A stretch of DNA of 64,000 nucleotides from Bacteroidota bacterium (GTDB lineage Bacteria > Bacteroidota > Bacteroidia > AKYH767-A > 2013-40CM-41-45), in the NCBI GenBank assembly GCA_016720935.1, contig JADKJP010000006.1:992001-1056000 (forward strand), given 5' to 3'. Shown in pieces: positions 54,631-62,382 of the stretch. Each line of letters starts with the position of its first letter. Positions within the stretch are counted from its first letter, which is position 1. A model generated the notes under the pieces. That model was given only the letters and a program-made list of their open reading frames with translations. It had not been told where the DNA came from and ran no database searches. The translations under genes were made by a program, and so were the position numbers.

Positions 54631-55842
54631 ATGATTCCATTTTCTCCGCCCAGGATCGATCAGAAAATCATTGATGAAGTAGTGGCGGCGCTGCGTTCCG
54701 GCTGGATTACAACCGGACCCAGAACAAAATTATTTGAAAAGAATCTGGCGGCTTACTTTGGCTGTCCTGCGGTACTTTGTCTGAATTCCGCTACAGCCGG
54801 TCTCGAGCTGATGCTTCGCTGGTTTGGAGTAAAAGAAGGGGATGAGGTAATTTTACCTGCATATACCTATTCAGCCACTGCCAATGTGATCGTGCATTGT
54901 GGTGCCCGTCCGGTTTTTGTGGATGTGAAACCGGATTTTAATATCGATCCGGAGGCGATCCGAAAAGCGATTACTCCGCGAACCAAAGTAATTATGCCTG
55001 TAGATTTCGGCGGCTGGCCTTGCGATTATAAAACAATCAATGCTTTAGTTGCTGAAGACGGTATTCGCAAACAATTTGTACCGGATTCTGCTGTTCAAAA
55101 ATTGTTGGGAAGGATTCTTGTTCTTTCGGATGCTGCTCACTCGATAGGTGCATCCGTCAATGGAAAGAAAACAGGTTCCCTCACGGATATTTCCGTGTTT
55201 TCATTTCATGCGGTGAAGAATCTGACCACCGCGGAAGGCGGAGCAGTGGCTCTGAATTTGCCTGCACCATTCGACAATGCATCGATCTACTCTGAACTCT
55301 GCGTGAAATCGCTGCATGGCCAGAACAAAGACGCGCTCGCGAAAATGCAGAAGGGAAACTGGCGCTACGATATCGTGGAAGCAGGTTACAAGATGAACAT
55401 GACGGATATTCTCGCCGCGATTGGTCTGGTTGAACTTGAGCGTTATGATGCGGACACTCTTGTGAAGAGAAAACAAATTTGCGATCAGTACTCGAAAGCT
55501 CTTGCAACAAAACCATGGGCGATTCTCCCGGTACAGAAAACTTCCGAAGCGGAATCATCATACCATCTGTATGCCTTGCGCATCAAAGGAATTGATGAGG
55601 TAAAAAGAGATCGCATCATGCAGAAAATTTTCGATCAGGATGTTTCTGTAAATGTGCATTTCATTCCGGTACCAATGATGTCCTTTTACAAAGGGATGGG
55701 TTACAAGATCAGCGATTATCCTGAAACCTATTCGTTATATAAAAATGAAATTTCCTTACCTGTATATTATGATCTGAGCCCCGATCAAACAGACACCGTT
55801 GTGCAGGCTTTTATCTATGCTGTTGAATCTGAAATAAACTAA
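54631..55842 (+). CDS. DegT/DnrJ/EryC1/StrS-family sugar aminotransferase
   Basis: The start is placed at ATG 54631 (MIPFSPPRIDQKIIDEVVAA), giving 403 residues; an open frame extends 7 codons upstream. RSGWITTGPRTKLFE is the typical N-terminal substrate loop, LSDAAHSIGASV holds the PLP Asp and FSFHAVKNLTTAEGGA the Schiff-base Lys. It resembles the ArnB/WecE type (4-amino-4-deoxy sugar synthesis), with a longer central insert (FVPDSAVQKLLGRILVLSDA). It is the third DegT-type aminotransferase of the locus. Substrate uncertain. Confidence 0.87.
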   Translation: MIPFSPPRIDQKIIDEVVAALRSGWITTGPRTKLFEKNLAAYFGCPAVLCLNSATAGLELMLRWFGVKEGDEVILPAYTYSATANVIVHCGARPVFVDVKPDFNIDPEAIRKAITPRTKVIMPVDFGGWPCDYKTINALVAEDGIRKQFVPDSAVQKLLGRILVLSDAAHSIGASVNGKKTGSLTDISVFSFHAVKNLTTAEGGAVALNLPAPFDNASIYSELCVKSLHGQNKDALAKMQKGNWRYDIVEAGYKMNMTDILAAIGLVELERYDADTLVKRKQICDQYSKALATKPWAILPVQKTSEAESSYHLYALRIKGIDEVKRDRIMQKIFDQDVSVNVHFIPVPMMSFYKGMGYKISDYPETYSLYKNEISLPVYYDLSPDQTDTVVQAFIYAVESEIN

Positions 55843-55846
55843 GACA

Positions 55847-57185
55847 ATGAAAAATATCTTACTCATTAGTGCTTTCCTTTTAATCACCTGTGGATTGTTG
55901 GCTCAAACGCCTGCAAAGGACTATGTTCCCCGCTCAAAAGACATTCTTGATTTAATGAAGCAAAAGGAATTCGGGAAAATTGCTTTGCAATTCGACAGCA
56001 GTGTTTCCAATCGTCTTGACTCAGCAAAGCTTGCCGGTGTGTGGGACAGAATGGTAGCAACTGCCGGTCCTTTGAAAGGTGTGGACAGTATTTCCACCGA
56101 TCACCAGGAGAATTACGATGTCGTAATTCAACATTGTGTTTTCGAAAAAAAGAAAATTGATTTCAAGTTGGTTTATGGCTTGAATGAAAAGATTAAAGGA
56201 ATATTTTTCCTTCCTGTAGATATTAAAGTGCATTATGAATTTCCTCCTTACTACAAGGCTGAAGAATTCAAAGAGAAAAATGTTATTATTGAAAATGGCG
56301 ATATCAAACTTCCCGGGATACTTACACTTCCTGTTAAAGATGGAAATTATCCTGTGGTCATCCTTATTCACGGATCAGGACCAAACGACCGTGATGAAAC
56401 TGTCGGACCGACAAAAGTATTTAAGGATTTAGCAATTGGTCTTTCCGCGAAAGGAGTCGCTGTACTTCGTTTCGATAAAAGAACACGTGTTGCCGGGAGA
56501 AAAGTGATGGAAATGATGAGAAAGATGACGGTAAAAGAGGAAATGGTTGACGATGTTCTGGCAGCAATTGAAATGGTAAAAAAGGAGCCCGGTATTGATA
56601 CGAATCAGATTTTCCTTCTTGGACACAGTTTCGGTGGCATGTTGCTTCCAAGAATCAATAGCAAAGCAAAAAATGTAAAAGGCCTGATATATTTCGCAGC
56701 CAACAGTCGTCCGCTTGAAGATCTTTATGCGATGCAGGCAGAGTATATCATCGCGCAGGATACAACAATCAATGCTGAAAAAAATAAAAATGTATTGGAT
56801 TCCATTCGTAATGAAGCAGCCAGAATTAAAAAACTTACACCTGCAAACGCAAAGGATACAACAATGATTTTGCGTCTCTCGACTGCTTACTGGCTCGATT
56901 TGAAAACGTATAATCCCGTTAAGGTAGCAACGACTCAAAAGACACCAATGCTTTTTTTTACATGGTGGCAGAGATTATCAGGTCACAGATCAAGATTTTA
57001 ATGGCTGGAAAAGCGGACTGAATGCAAAAAGCAATGTTAAGTTTAAGTTATATCCTTCCCTCAATCATTTCTTCATTACAGGTGAAGGAAAAAGTACACC
57101 AAAGGAGTACATGCAAAAAGGAAATGTCGCTTCAGAGGTGATCGACGATATCGGCTCCTGGATTCAGACCGGTCAGCTTAAATAA
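55847..57185 (+). CDS. Secreted alpha/beta hydrolase, frameshifted
   Basis: The signal peptide (NILLISAFLLITCGLLAQ) is followed by a small helical DUF3887-like domain (about residues 28-120) and an alpha/beta hydrolase with oxyanion motif LIHGSGPNDRDETVG and nucleophile GHSFGG. The frame stops at 57001 after an odd sequence. Removing one T from the T8 run at 56952-56959 gives MLFLHGGRDYQVTDQDF (catalytic Asp) and NHFF (catalytic His) and ends at 57185. The restored protein is about 446 residues. It probably hydrolyses esters or peptides in the periplasm or outside. It is out of theme for the polysaccharide locus. Confidence 0.85.
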
Positions 57186-57203
57186 TTTTATTAATTCAGC
57201 AGA

Positions 57204-57802
57204 ATGAACAAATTCCTGATCAGGGCTTCGGATTTTTGCTCTCATTACTGGGTTTAATTGTTCTTGCTCCATTCATGTTGCTGATCAGTGTGTGGATTGC
57301 TCTGGATTCAAAAGGTCCGGTCATCTTCAGACAAAACAGGGTAGGGAAGAACAACAGGGATTTCATTCTCTATAAATTCCGAACCATGGTGATCAATGCC
57401 GAAAAACAGGGGCTGATCACTGTTGGAACCCGTGATTCGAGGATTACCCGTTCAGGAGCTATCCTCAGAAAATTCAAACTCGACGAACTTCCCCAGCTTT
57501 GGAACGTGCTGACTGGAGACATGAGTCTTGTTGGTCCCCGGCCAGAAGTCAGGAAATACGTTGACCTCTATACACCCGAGCAAAGGATTGTATTGTCCGT
57601 CAAACCGGGAATAACGGATCTTGCTTCCATAGTTTTTTCCAATGAAAACGAGGTGCTTAGCAGACAAAAGGATCCGGATACCTATTATATTCAGGTAATT
57701 ATGCCTGAAAAAATCCGCCTGAACCTGGTTTTCATTGAGCATCCGAGCTGGACAAAGTATCTGAGCATTATCTTCAAAACCATTGGGAAAATTGCCGGAT
57801 AA
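57204..57802 (+). CDS. Initiating bacterial sugar transferase (undecaprenyl-phosphate), frameshifted near start
   Basis: ATG 57204 begins MNKFLIRASDF, then the frame ends after 17 codons. One more T in the T5 run at 57233-57237 gives ASDFLLSLLGLIVLAPFMLL and joins the main frame to 57802. The restored protein is about 199 residues with the single membrane hairpin and catalytic domain of PglC/WcaJ-type transferases: FRQNRVGKNNRDFILYKFRT and DELPQLWNVLTGDMSLVGPR. It loads the first sugar-1-phosphate onto undecaprenyl phosphate, which starts repeat-unit assembly. It is the last gene of the polysaccharide locus. Confidence 0.88.
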
Positions 57803-57868
57803 AAGATTAGCCCCGTTCCCCGGAAAATGATCAACAATGAGGGTCATGTAAGATAATCCCGTAAAAAA

Positions 57869-57899
57869 TTTCATATCTCGTATAAAGATTCTATTTTTG
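57869..57899 (+). promoter_or_regulatory. Bacteroidetes-type promoter of the cas6-like gene
   Basis: TTTC (57869-57872), 19 bp and TATTTTTG (57892-57899). The -7 element is a full match and the -33 element differs by one base. The predicted start is about 50 nt before the ATG at 57958. Confidence 0.6.
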
Positions 57900-57957
57900 T
57901 GAAGGGCTAGACATTAGCTTTCATTTTTGAGGGAAACACCTTTTCATTAATATTGAT

Positions 57958-58728
57958 ATGAGAATAAAAATTTCGTTCCTGAAGGTTCACGGAAGCAGTG
58001 GCACCGTACCCCTTCACCATCAGAAAATCATTTCTGCTTTCATGGATGAAGTCATCCGTGAGTTGCCGGTCACTTCTGACTTTTATAATTTCTCTTCTTT
58101 GAAGGGAACTTCCAAAGTTCAAAGCGGGCAGATTCGCTTCCTGTCTTCAAAAGTTTCATTGGTAGTATCAGCACCACACAATGAATTCACTGAAGATTGG
58201 GTGAAAAAAATCTTTGATCGCCGATTGGTGAGTTTTGCCAAACTGACTCTGGTGCCCAAATCATTCGACATCATTCCTGATCCGGAATTCAAACCTCAGA
58301 TGAAATACGTTTGTATTTCACCAATGATCCCGCAACCTCCGTTCCTGACAGATGAAACAGGAACATTGCCGGAACCTCTGGATCCAAGAAGTCACGAGTT
58401 TTCTGATCTTTTCTACGATGCTGTCCTCGACAGAATGGAAAAGGCCGGATTTACGGAAGAGCAAATCAGCAGCTTCGCGGAATTTGAAATCGTTCCTGAT
58501 CCGGGTTATATTCAGAAGATCTCTGAAACCCACAAGAAATTTGCACGCATCTACAAGAACAACAACAACCAGACAATGTATGGTTACCTGTTGCCATTTA
58601 CCCTCCACGCTCATCCTCAGGTACAGAAATTTATCTGGGAATGTGGTATCGGAAACTTTACAACTCAGGGTTATGGAATGGTGGATGTAGTGGGAGGAAT
58701 CTCCGCTGAAGTAGTGCCTGAAGAATAA
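57958..58728 (+). CDS. Cas6-like CRISPR endoribonuclease, solitary
   Basis: 256 residues with the Cas6 plan of two ferredoxin-like folds. The glycine-rich loop near the C-terminus, GIGNFTTQGYGMV (G230-x-G-x5-G-x-G240), is the Cas6 signature. The N-terminal half has FYNFSSLKGTSKVQSGQIRF and LSSKVSLVVSAP, also typical. A His pair at 20-21, just before the first long helix, is a candidate for the catalytic His. Cas6 cuts CRISPR precursor RNA within repeats and keeps the guide. No CRISPR array and no other cas gene is visible in the window. It has its own promoter and ends 18 bp before a convergent gene. It could serve an array elsewhere or have another RNA target. Confidence 0.8.
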   Translation: MRIKISFLKVHGSSGTVPLHHQKIISAFMDEVIRELPVTSDFYNFSSLKGTSKVQSGQIRFLSSKVSLVVSAPHNEFTEDWVKKIFDRRLVSFAKLTLVPKSFDIIPDPEFKPQMKYVCISPMIPQPPFLTDETGTLPEPLDPRSHEFSDLFYDAVLDRMEKAGFTEEQISSFAEFEIVPDPGYIQKISETHKKFARIYKNNNNQTMYGYLLPFTLHAHPQVQKFIWECGIGNFTTQGYGMVDVVGGISAEVVPEE

Positions 58729-58745
58729 TTCTTCTGAAATTCTTC

Positions 58746-59258
58746 TCAGTTCGTATTCGTGACTTTCGCGAATTTCTTGTACTGAATTTCTTCACCTACC
58801 ACTACAGCAGCGGTATAAATTCCCAGCAGAAAATTCTGAACAGGAATTTCATCCTGTATAATCTGTCCTGCGTAAGTTGCCTGGTAGTACTTGGAAAATT
58901 CCATTCTGCCAAATGAATCATAGATATAAAGTACCACCGAGCCGGGACTTTTCATGAAAATATTCAGGTGTGAAGGGAAATTGTAGACGGCAGTAGGGAA
59001 AAAGTCGAAATCATAATTTCCGCAAACAGTTCCTGTCGTCCAGCTTCCGCTGTATAATCCTCCCCAGAAATACGCGGCGCATTCGTTACGGTAAGTCTTT
59101 TCATCGCAACCACAAACAGGAGCATAATCCCTTCCGCATGGTTCATATTCATTGGCAGTTCTCAGGGAATCTTTGCAATTCACAAATGTGAGCTGGGCGG
59201 ATGAAGGAAGAACCTGGAGGAGGGAAAAAATCGCGACGAGTACTGTGAATCTTTTCAT
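58746..59258 (-). CDS. Secreted Kazal-like protein with T9SS-type C-terminal domain
   Basis: 170 residues. The signal peptide (VLVAIFSLLQVLPSSAQ) is followed by a Kazal-type inhibitor core, CGRDYAPVCGCDEKTYRNEC at about residues 42-61, which has the C-x-C-D-x-x-T-Y-x-N-E-C pattern of serine-protease inhibitors. The last 80 residues (DFFPTAVYNFPSHLNIFMKS ... LLGIYTAAVVVGEEI) are a beta-sandwich resembling a T9SS sorting tail. It may protect the cell against proteases at the surface. The size and domain pairing are seen in other Bacteroidetes. Confidence 0.75.
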   Translation of the reverse strand: MKRFTVLVAIFSLLQVLPSSAQLTFVNCKDSLRTANEYEPCGRDYAPVCGCDEKTYRNECAAYFWGGLYSGSWTTGTVCGNYDFDFFPTAVYNFPSHLNIFMKSPGSVVLYIYDSFGRMEFSKYYQATYAGQIIQDEIPVQNFLLGIYTAAVVVGEEIQYKKFAKVTNTN

Positions 59259-59265
59259 ATCTCTG

Positions 59266-59296
59266 TAAAGATATTAATTCGGCAGGCGTAGGTCAA
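59266..59296 (-). promoter_or_regulatory. Bacteroidetes-type promoter of the Kazal-like gene
   Basis: On the minus strand TTG (59296-59294), a 20-bp spacer and TATCTTTA (59273-59266), one mismatch from TAnnTTTG. The predicted transcript would begin almost at the ATG at 59258. Confidence 0.5.
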
Positions 59297-59336
59297 CACG
59301 ATTAACGTATTTTTACACCCGCTTATTGGTAATCCT

Positions 59337-59912
59337 GTGAATTTCCTCGCGCATATCTATCTTTCCGGTGACGACAAGGAATTGATGGTCGGTAATTTCA
59401 TCGCCGATTTTGTCAAGGGCCGGAAGAAATTCGACTATCCAGATGGGATCCGTCGGGGCATCGAATTGCACAGGCAAATCGATGAATACACCGATCATCA
59501 TCCGATCACCGGTCTTAGTAAAGACAGACTCCGGCCAAAATACAGTAAGTACTCCGGGGTAATCGTCGATCTGTACTACGATCACTTCCTGGCCTGTAAT
59601 TTCTCCCGATATTCGGAGCAGAGCCTCGAAGAGTATTCCCATCAAACCTATCGTACCATCAAGGAATACAGTGAAATCCTGCCGGAAGGAGTCAATTATT
59701 TCCTTCCTTTCATGATAGAAAGGAACTGGTTGCTGAATTACAGTACAATTGAAGGTATCGGTCGGGCGCTCACCGGTTTGTCCAAAAGGGTTTCTTTTGA
59801 GAATAAAATGGATGAATCTGTCGCCGATCTAAAGGAACACTATGCCCTTTTCGAAAATGAATTCAATCGCTTTTTCCCCGAGTTGATTACCTTTGCGCAC
59901 TCTTTTTCCTGA
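59337..59912 (+). CDS. ACP phosphodiesterase-like protein (DUF479)
   Basis: 191 residues from GTG 59337 (MNFLAHIYLSGDDKELMVGN); no ATG lies near. The family signature HIYLSGDDKELMVGNFIADF and the GIELHRQIDEYTDHHP block give the H/D metal-binding residues of an HD-like helical fold. E. coli AcpH removes 4'-phosphopantetheine from acyl carrier protein; relatives in Bacteroidetes are usually annotated the same way without proof. It lies 2 bp upstream of the DUF167 gene, so the two are co-transcribed. Confidence 0.85.
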   Translation: MNFLAHIYLSGDDKELMVGNFIADFVKGRKKFDYPDGIRRGIELHRQIDEYTDHHPITGLSKDRLRPKYSKYSGVIVDLYYDHFLACNFSRYSEQSLEEYSHQTYRTIKEYSEILPEGVNYFLPFMIERNWLLNYSTIEGIGRALTGLSKRVSFENKMDESVADLKEHYALFENEFNRFFPELITFAHSFS

Positions 59913-59914
59913 AG

Positions 59915-60178
59915 ATGCAGATCTACCTGAAAGTCAAGCCCAATCAGCGATTCGACAAGGTCGGAAAAGTCGGAAATGACTGGGAAATCAGGCTAAAAGC
60001 ACCTGCAGTTGACGGAAAAGCCAATGAACATCTGATCGTTTTCCTTTCCAAAGTCCTGGATCTTCCCAAATCCCGGATACAACTGAAAAAGGGGCAAACA
60101 GCAAGGATAAAATGCCTTGAAATTGACGCGGATGAGGAATTTGTACACAGGAAATTAAACGAACACCTCGTTTCCTGA
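59915..60178 (+). CDS. DUF167 (YggU-like) protein
   Basis: 87 residues, typical for the family. VKPNQRFDKVGKVGNDWEIR and LKAPAVDGKANEHLIVFLSK are the conserved blocks, with GKAN the most invariant. The fold is a small alpha/beta domain of unknown role, found across bacteria and eukaryotes. It starts 2 bp after the upstream stop. Confidence 0.9.
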   Translation: MQIYLKVKPNQRFDKVGKVGNDWEIRLKAPAVDGKANEHLIVFLSKVLDLPKSRIQLKKGQTARIKCLEIDADEEFVHRKLNEHLVS

Positions 60179-60204
60179 GCATTTACGCTGTTTTTAGCCC
60201 ATCC

Positions 60205-60315
60205 ATACACAGAACACTGTGTATAACTCCGTCACGAAACAGAGGCTGAATTTAAAGGGGAAGGCTAATTTTAGCATGCCAAAAATTGCCCCTGAATGGC
60301 AATGCTTCTGCATTG
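60205..60315 (+). promoter_or_regulatory. Hairpins in the parE leader, two mutually exclusive
   Basis: ATACACAG/CTGTGTAT (60205-60224) is a perfect 8-bp hairpin with a 4-nt loop. Further down, ATTGCC (60285-60290) can pair with GGCAAT (60298-60303), or CAATGC (60300-60305) can pair with GCATTG (60310-60315). The two stems share CAAT, so only one can form at a time. A regulatory role is possible but unproven. Confidence 0.35.
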
Positions 60316-60373
60316 TCCGGATTCAGAAATTAAATAGAAGAGATTGTAAATTGTTTTTAATGACCAAATAAAG

Positions 60374-62245
60374 ATGGCTGAAAAGAAAACTGTTGATCAT
60401 GGCTATACGGAAGATAGCATCCGCTCGCTCGACTGGAAGGAACACATCCGTACCCGCCCCGGAATGTATATCGGAAAGCTCGGTGATGGTTCTTCAAAAG
60501 ATGATGGTATTTATGTATTGCTGAAAGAAGTCGTCGATAACTGTATCGATGAACACGTGATGGGATATGGTAAAGTAATCGATATCCAGATAAAAGACGG
60601 TCGCGTGGATATCCGCGACTTCGGACGTGGAATTCCTCTCGGGAAAGTTGTTGAATGCGTTTCCAAAATCAATACTGGTGGTAAATACGACAGCAAAGCT
60701 TTTCAAAAAAGTGTGGGATTGAACGGTGTCGGTACAAAAGCGGTGAACGCGCTCTCCAGTTGGTTCCGTGTGCAATCCTTCCGCGAAGGCCGTATCAAGG
60801 CCGCTGAATTCAGCAAAGGAAATCTCGTGAAGGATGAAAAAGAAAAGGCCAGCGATGAAAAAAACGGCACCCTCATTTCATTTCATCCGGACGAAAGCAT
60901 CTTTAGTAATTTCCGCTACAACAGAGATTACGTGGAAAGTATGCTCTGGAATTATGTGTTCCTGAACAAAGGACTTGTCATTCGTTTTAATGATAAAGAA
61001 TTTTTCTCCGAAAACGGATTGAAGGATCTGCTCGAAAGAAATCTCAGCGATGAAATTTTGTACCCGATCGTTCACCTGAGAGGCGACGATATCGAAATCG
61101 CGTTTACACATACGACTTCCTATGGCGAGGAATATTATTCCTTCGTGAACGGACAGCATACTACTCAAGGCGGTACACACCAGGCTGCCTTTCGTGAAGC
61201 AATTGTAAAAACCATCCGTGAATTTTATAAAAAAGAATTTGATGCTTCGGATGTACGGACTTCTATTCTCGCCGCTATCAGCGTGCGAGTTCAGGAGCCG
61301 GTGTTCGAATCGCAAACCAAAACAAAACTTGGTTCACAGTTCCGTGAGCCCAATGGTTTGGCAATTCGTACCTGGATCAATGATTTTGTAAAAACAGAAC
61401 TCGACAATTACCTGCACAAATATCCTGAAACGGCGAAAGCTCTGGAGCATAAAATCCAGCAGAGCGAACGTGAACGTAAAGAGATCGCGGGAATTAAAAA
61501 GTTGGCGAACGAAAGAGCGAAAAAAGCAAACCTGCACAACAAAAAGCTCCGTGATTGTCGTGTGCATTTGAATACCAAACACATCGACCGTCAGGAATCA
61601 ACGATTTTCATTACAGAGGGAGATTCCGCGAGCGGATCCATTACAAAAGCGAGAGATGTAAATACTCAGGCTGTTTTCAGTCTTAAGGGTAAGCCTCTCA
61701 ACTGCTATGGAATGACAAAGAAGGTTGTGTACGAAAACGAAGAATTCAACCTGCTTCAGAATGCTTTGAATATCGAAGACGGACTGGAAGAGTTGCGTTA
61801 CAACAAAATCGTTTTCGCGACCGATGCCGATGTGGATGGTATGCACATTCGTTTGCTGCTGATGACTTTCTTCCTGCAGTTCTTCCCTGAGCTGATCAAG
61901 AACGGACACGTTTACATTCTGCAAACTCCATTGTTCCGTGTCAGAAATAAAAAGGAAACAATCTATTGCTACAACGATCCTGAGCGCCAGCGCGCCATCC
62001 ATAAACTCGGACCAAAACCGGAGATCACTCGTTTCAAAGGATTGGGAGAAATTTCTCCGGATGAATTTTCTCATTTCATCGGAAAGAAAATTCGTCTGGA
62101 GCCTGTATTGCTGAGCCAGGAAGAAACCATTCATCACCTGCTGGATTATTACATGGGCAAAAACACCCCCGACCGCCAGGAATTCATTATCTCCAAACTC
62201 AGAGTGGAGAAGGATGTGGTGAAGGAAGAGATGATGGAGAATTGA
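60374..62245 (+). CDS. parE: DNA topoisomerase IV subunit B
   Basis: 623 residues. The GHKL ATPase domain starts with RPGMYIGKLGDGSSKDDGIY and has LKEVVDNCIDE with catalytic Glu 52 and Mg-binding Asn 56, then GRGIPLG and GLNGVGTKAVNALS. The Toprim domain has TEGDSASGS (Glu near 415) and DADVDGMHIR. The C-terminus lacks the long GyrB insert, and its partner parC follows, so it is ParE rather than GyrB. Together they decatenate daughter chromosomes. Its TGA stop (62243-62245) falls in the first unit of a heptamer array, and the IS4 element now separates it from parC. Confidence 0.93.
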   Translation: MAEKKTVDHGYTEDSIRSLDWKEHIRTRPGMYIGKLGDGSSKDDGIYVLLKEVVDNCIDEHVMGYGKVIDIQIKDGRVDIRDFGRGIPLGKVVECVSKINTGGKYDSKAFQKSVGLNGVGTKAVNALSSWFRVQSFREGRIKAAEFSKGNLVKDEKEKASDEKNGTLISFHPDESIFSNFRYNRDYVESMLWNYVFLNKGLVIRFNDKEFFSENGLKDLLERNLSDEILYPIVHLRGDDIEIAFTHTTSYGEEYYSFVNGQHTTQGGTHQAAFREAIVKTIREFYKKEFDASDVRTSILAAISVRVQEPVFESQTKTKLGSQFREPNGLAIRTWINDFVKTELDNYLHKYPETAKALEHKIQQSERERKEIAGIKKLANERAKKANLHNKKLRDCRVHLNTKHIDRQESTIFITEGDSASGSITKARDVNTQAVFSLKGKPLNCYGMTKKVVYENEEFNLLQNALNIEDGLEELRYNKIVFATDADVDGMHIRLLLMTFFLQFFPELIKNGHVYILQTPLFRVRNKKETIYCYNDPERQRAIHKLGPKPEITRFKGLGEISPDEFSHFIGKKIRLEPVLLSQEETIHHLLDYYMGKNTPDRQEFIISKLRVEKDVVKEEMMEN

Positions 62246-62338
62246 GGATTGATGATTGAGGATTGAAGATTGAAGATTGAGGATTGAAGATTGAGGATTG
62301 AAGATTGAGGATTGATGATTGTTGATTGATGATTGAAC
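62241..62338. repeat. Heptamer tandem array ATTGAGG/ATTGAAG/ATTGATG, 14 units
   Basis: Fourteen 7-bp units in perfect register (98 bp), varying only at positions 5-7 of the unit: AGG, AAG, ATG, TTG, AAC. The first unit contains the parE stop codon. Confidence 0.95.
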
Positions 62339-62355
62339 ATTGGTTAGACTTAAAA

Positions 62356-62382
62356 ACTCATAACTCATAATTCATAATTCAT
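62356..62382. repeat. Heptamer array ACTCATA/ATTCATA, left part, interrupted by the IS
   Basis: ACTCATA twice, ATTCATA, then ATTCAT directly against the left end of the IS4 element. The array continues in register on the other side of the element. Confidence 0.9.

Noticed and set aside
56429..56938. 169-codon minus-strand open frame opposite the hydrolase gene
   Set aside because: It is antisense to conserved hydrolase motifs and contains no recognisable domain.
46584..57802. Phase-variable contingency loci as a firm call
   Set aside because: Tracts are only 5-8 bases, shorter than typical phase-variation tracts, and similar breaks occur in rny and the M23 gene; sequencing error is at least as likely.
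62241..62338. CRISPR array
   Set aside because: Units are 7 bp with no spacers; this is a tandem repeat.
61598..62368. 256-codon open frame on the minus strand opposite parE
   Set aside because: It is antisense to a strongly conserved gene, and its N-terminus is translated heptamer repeat.
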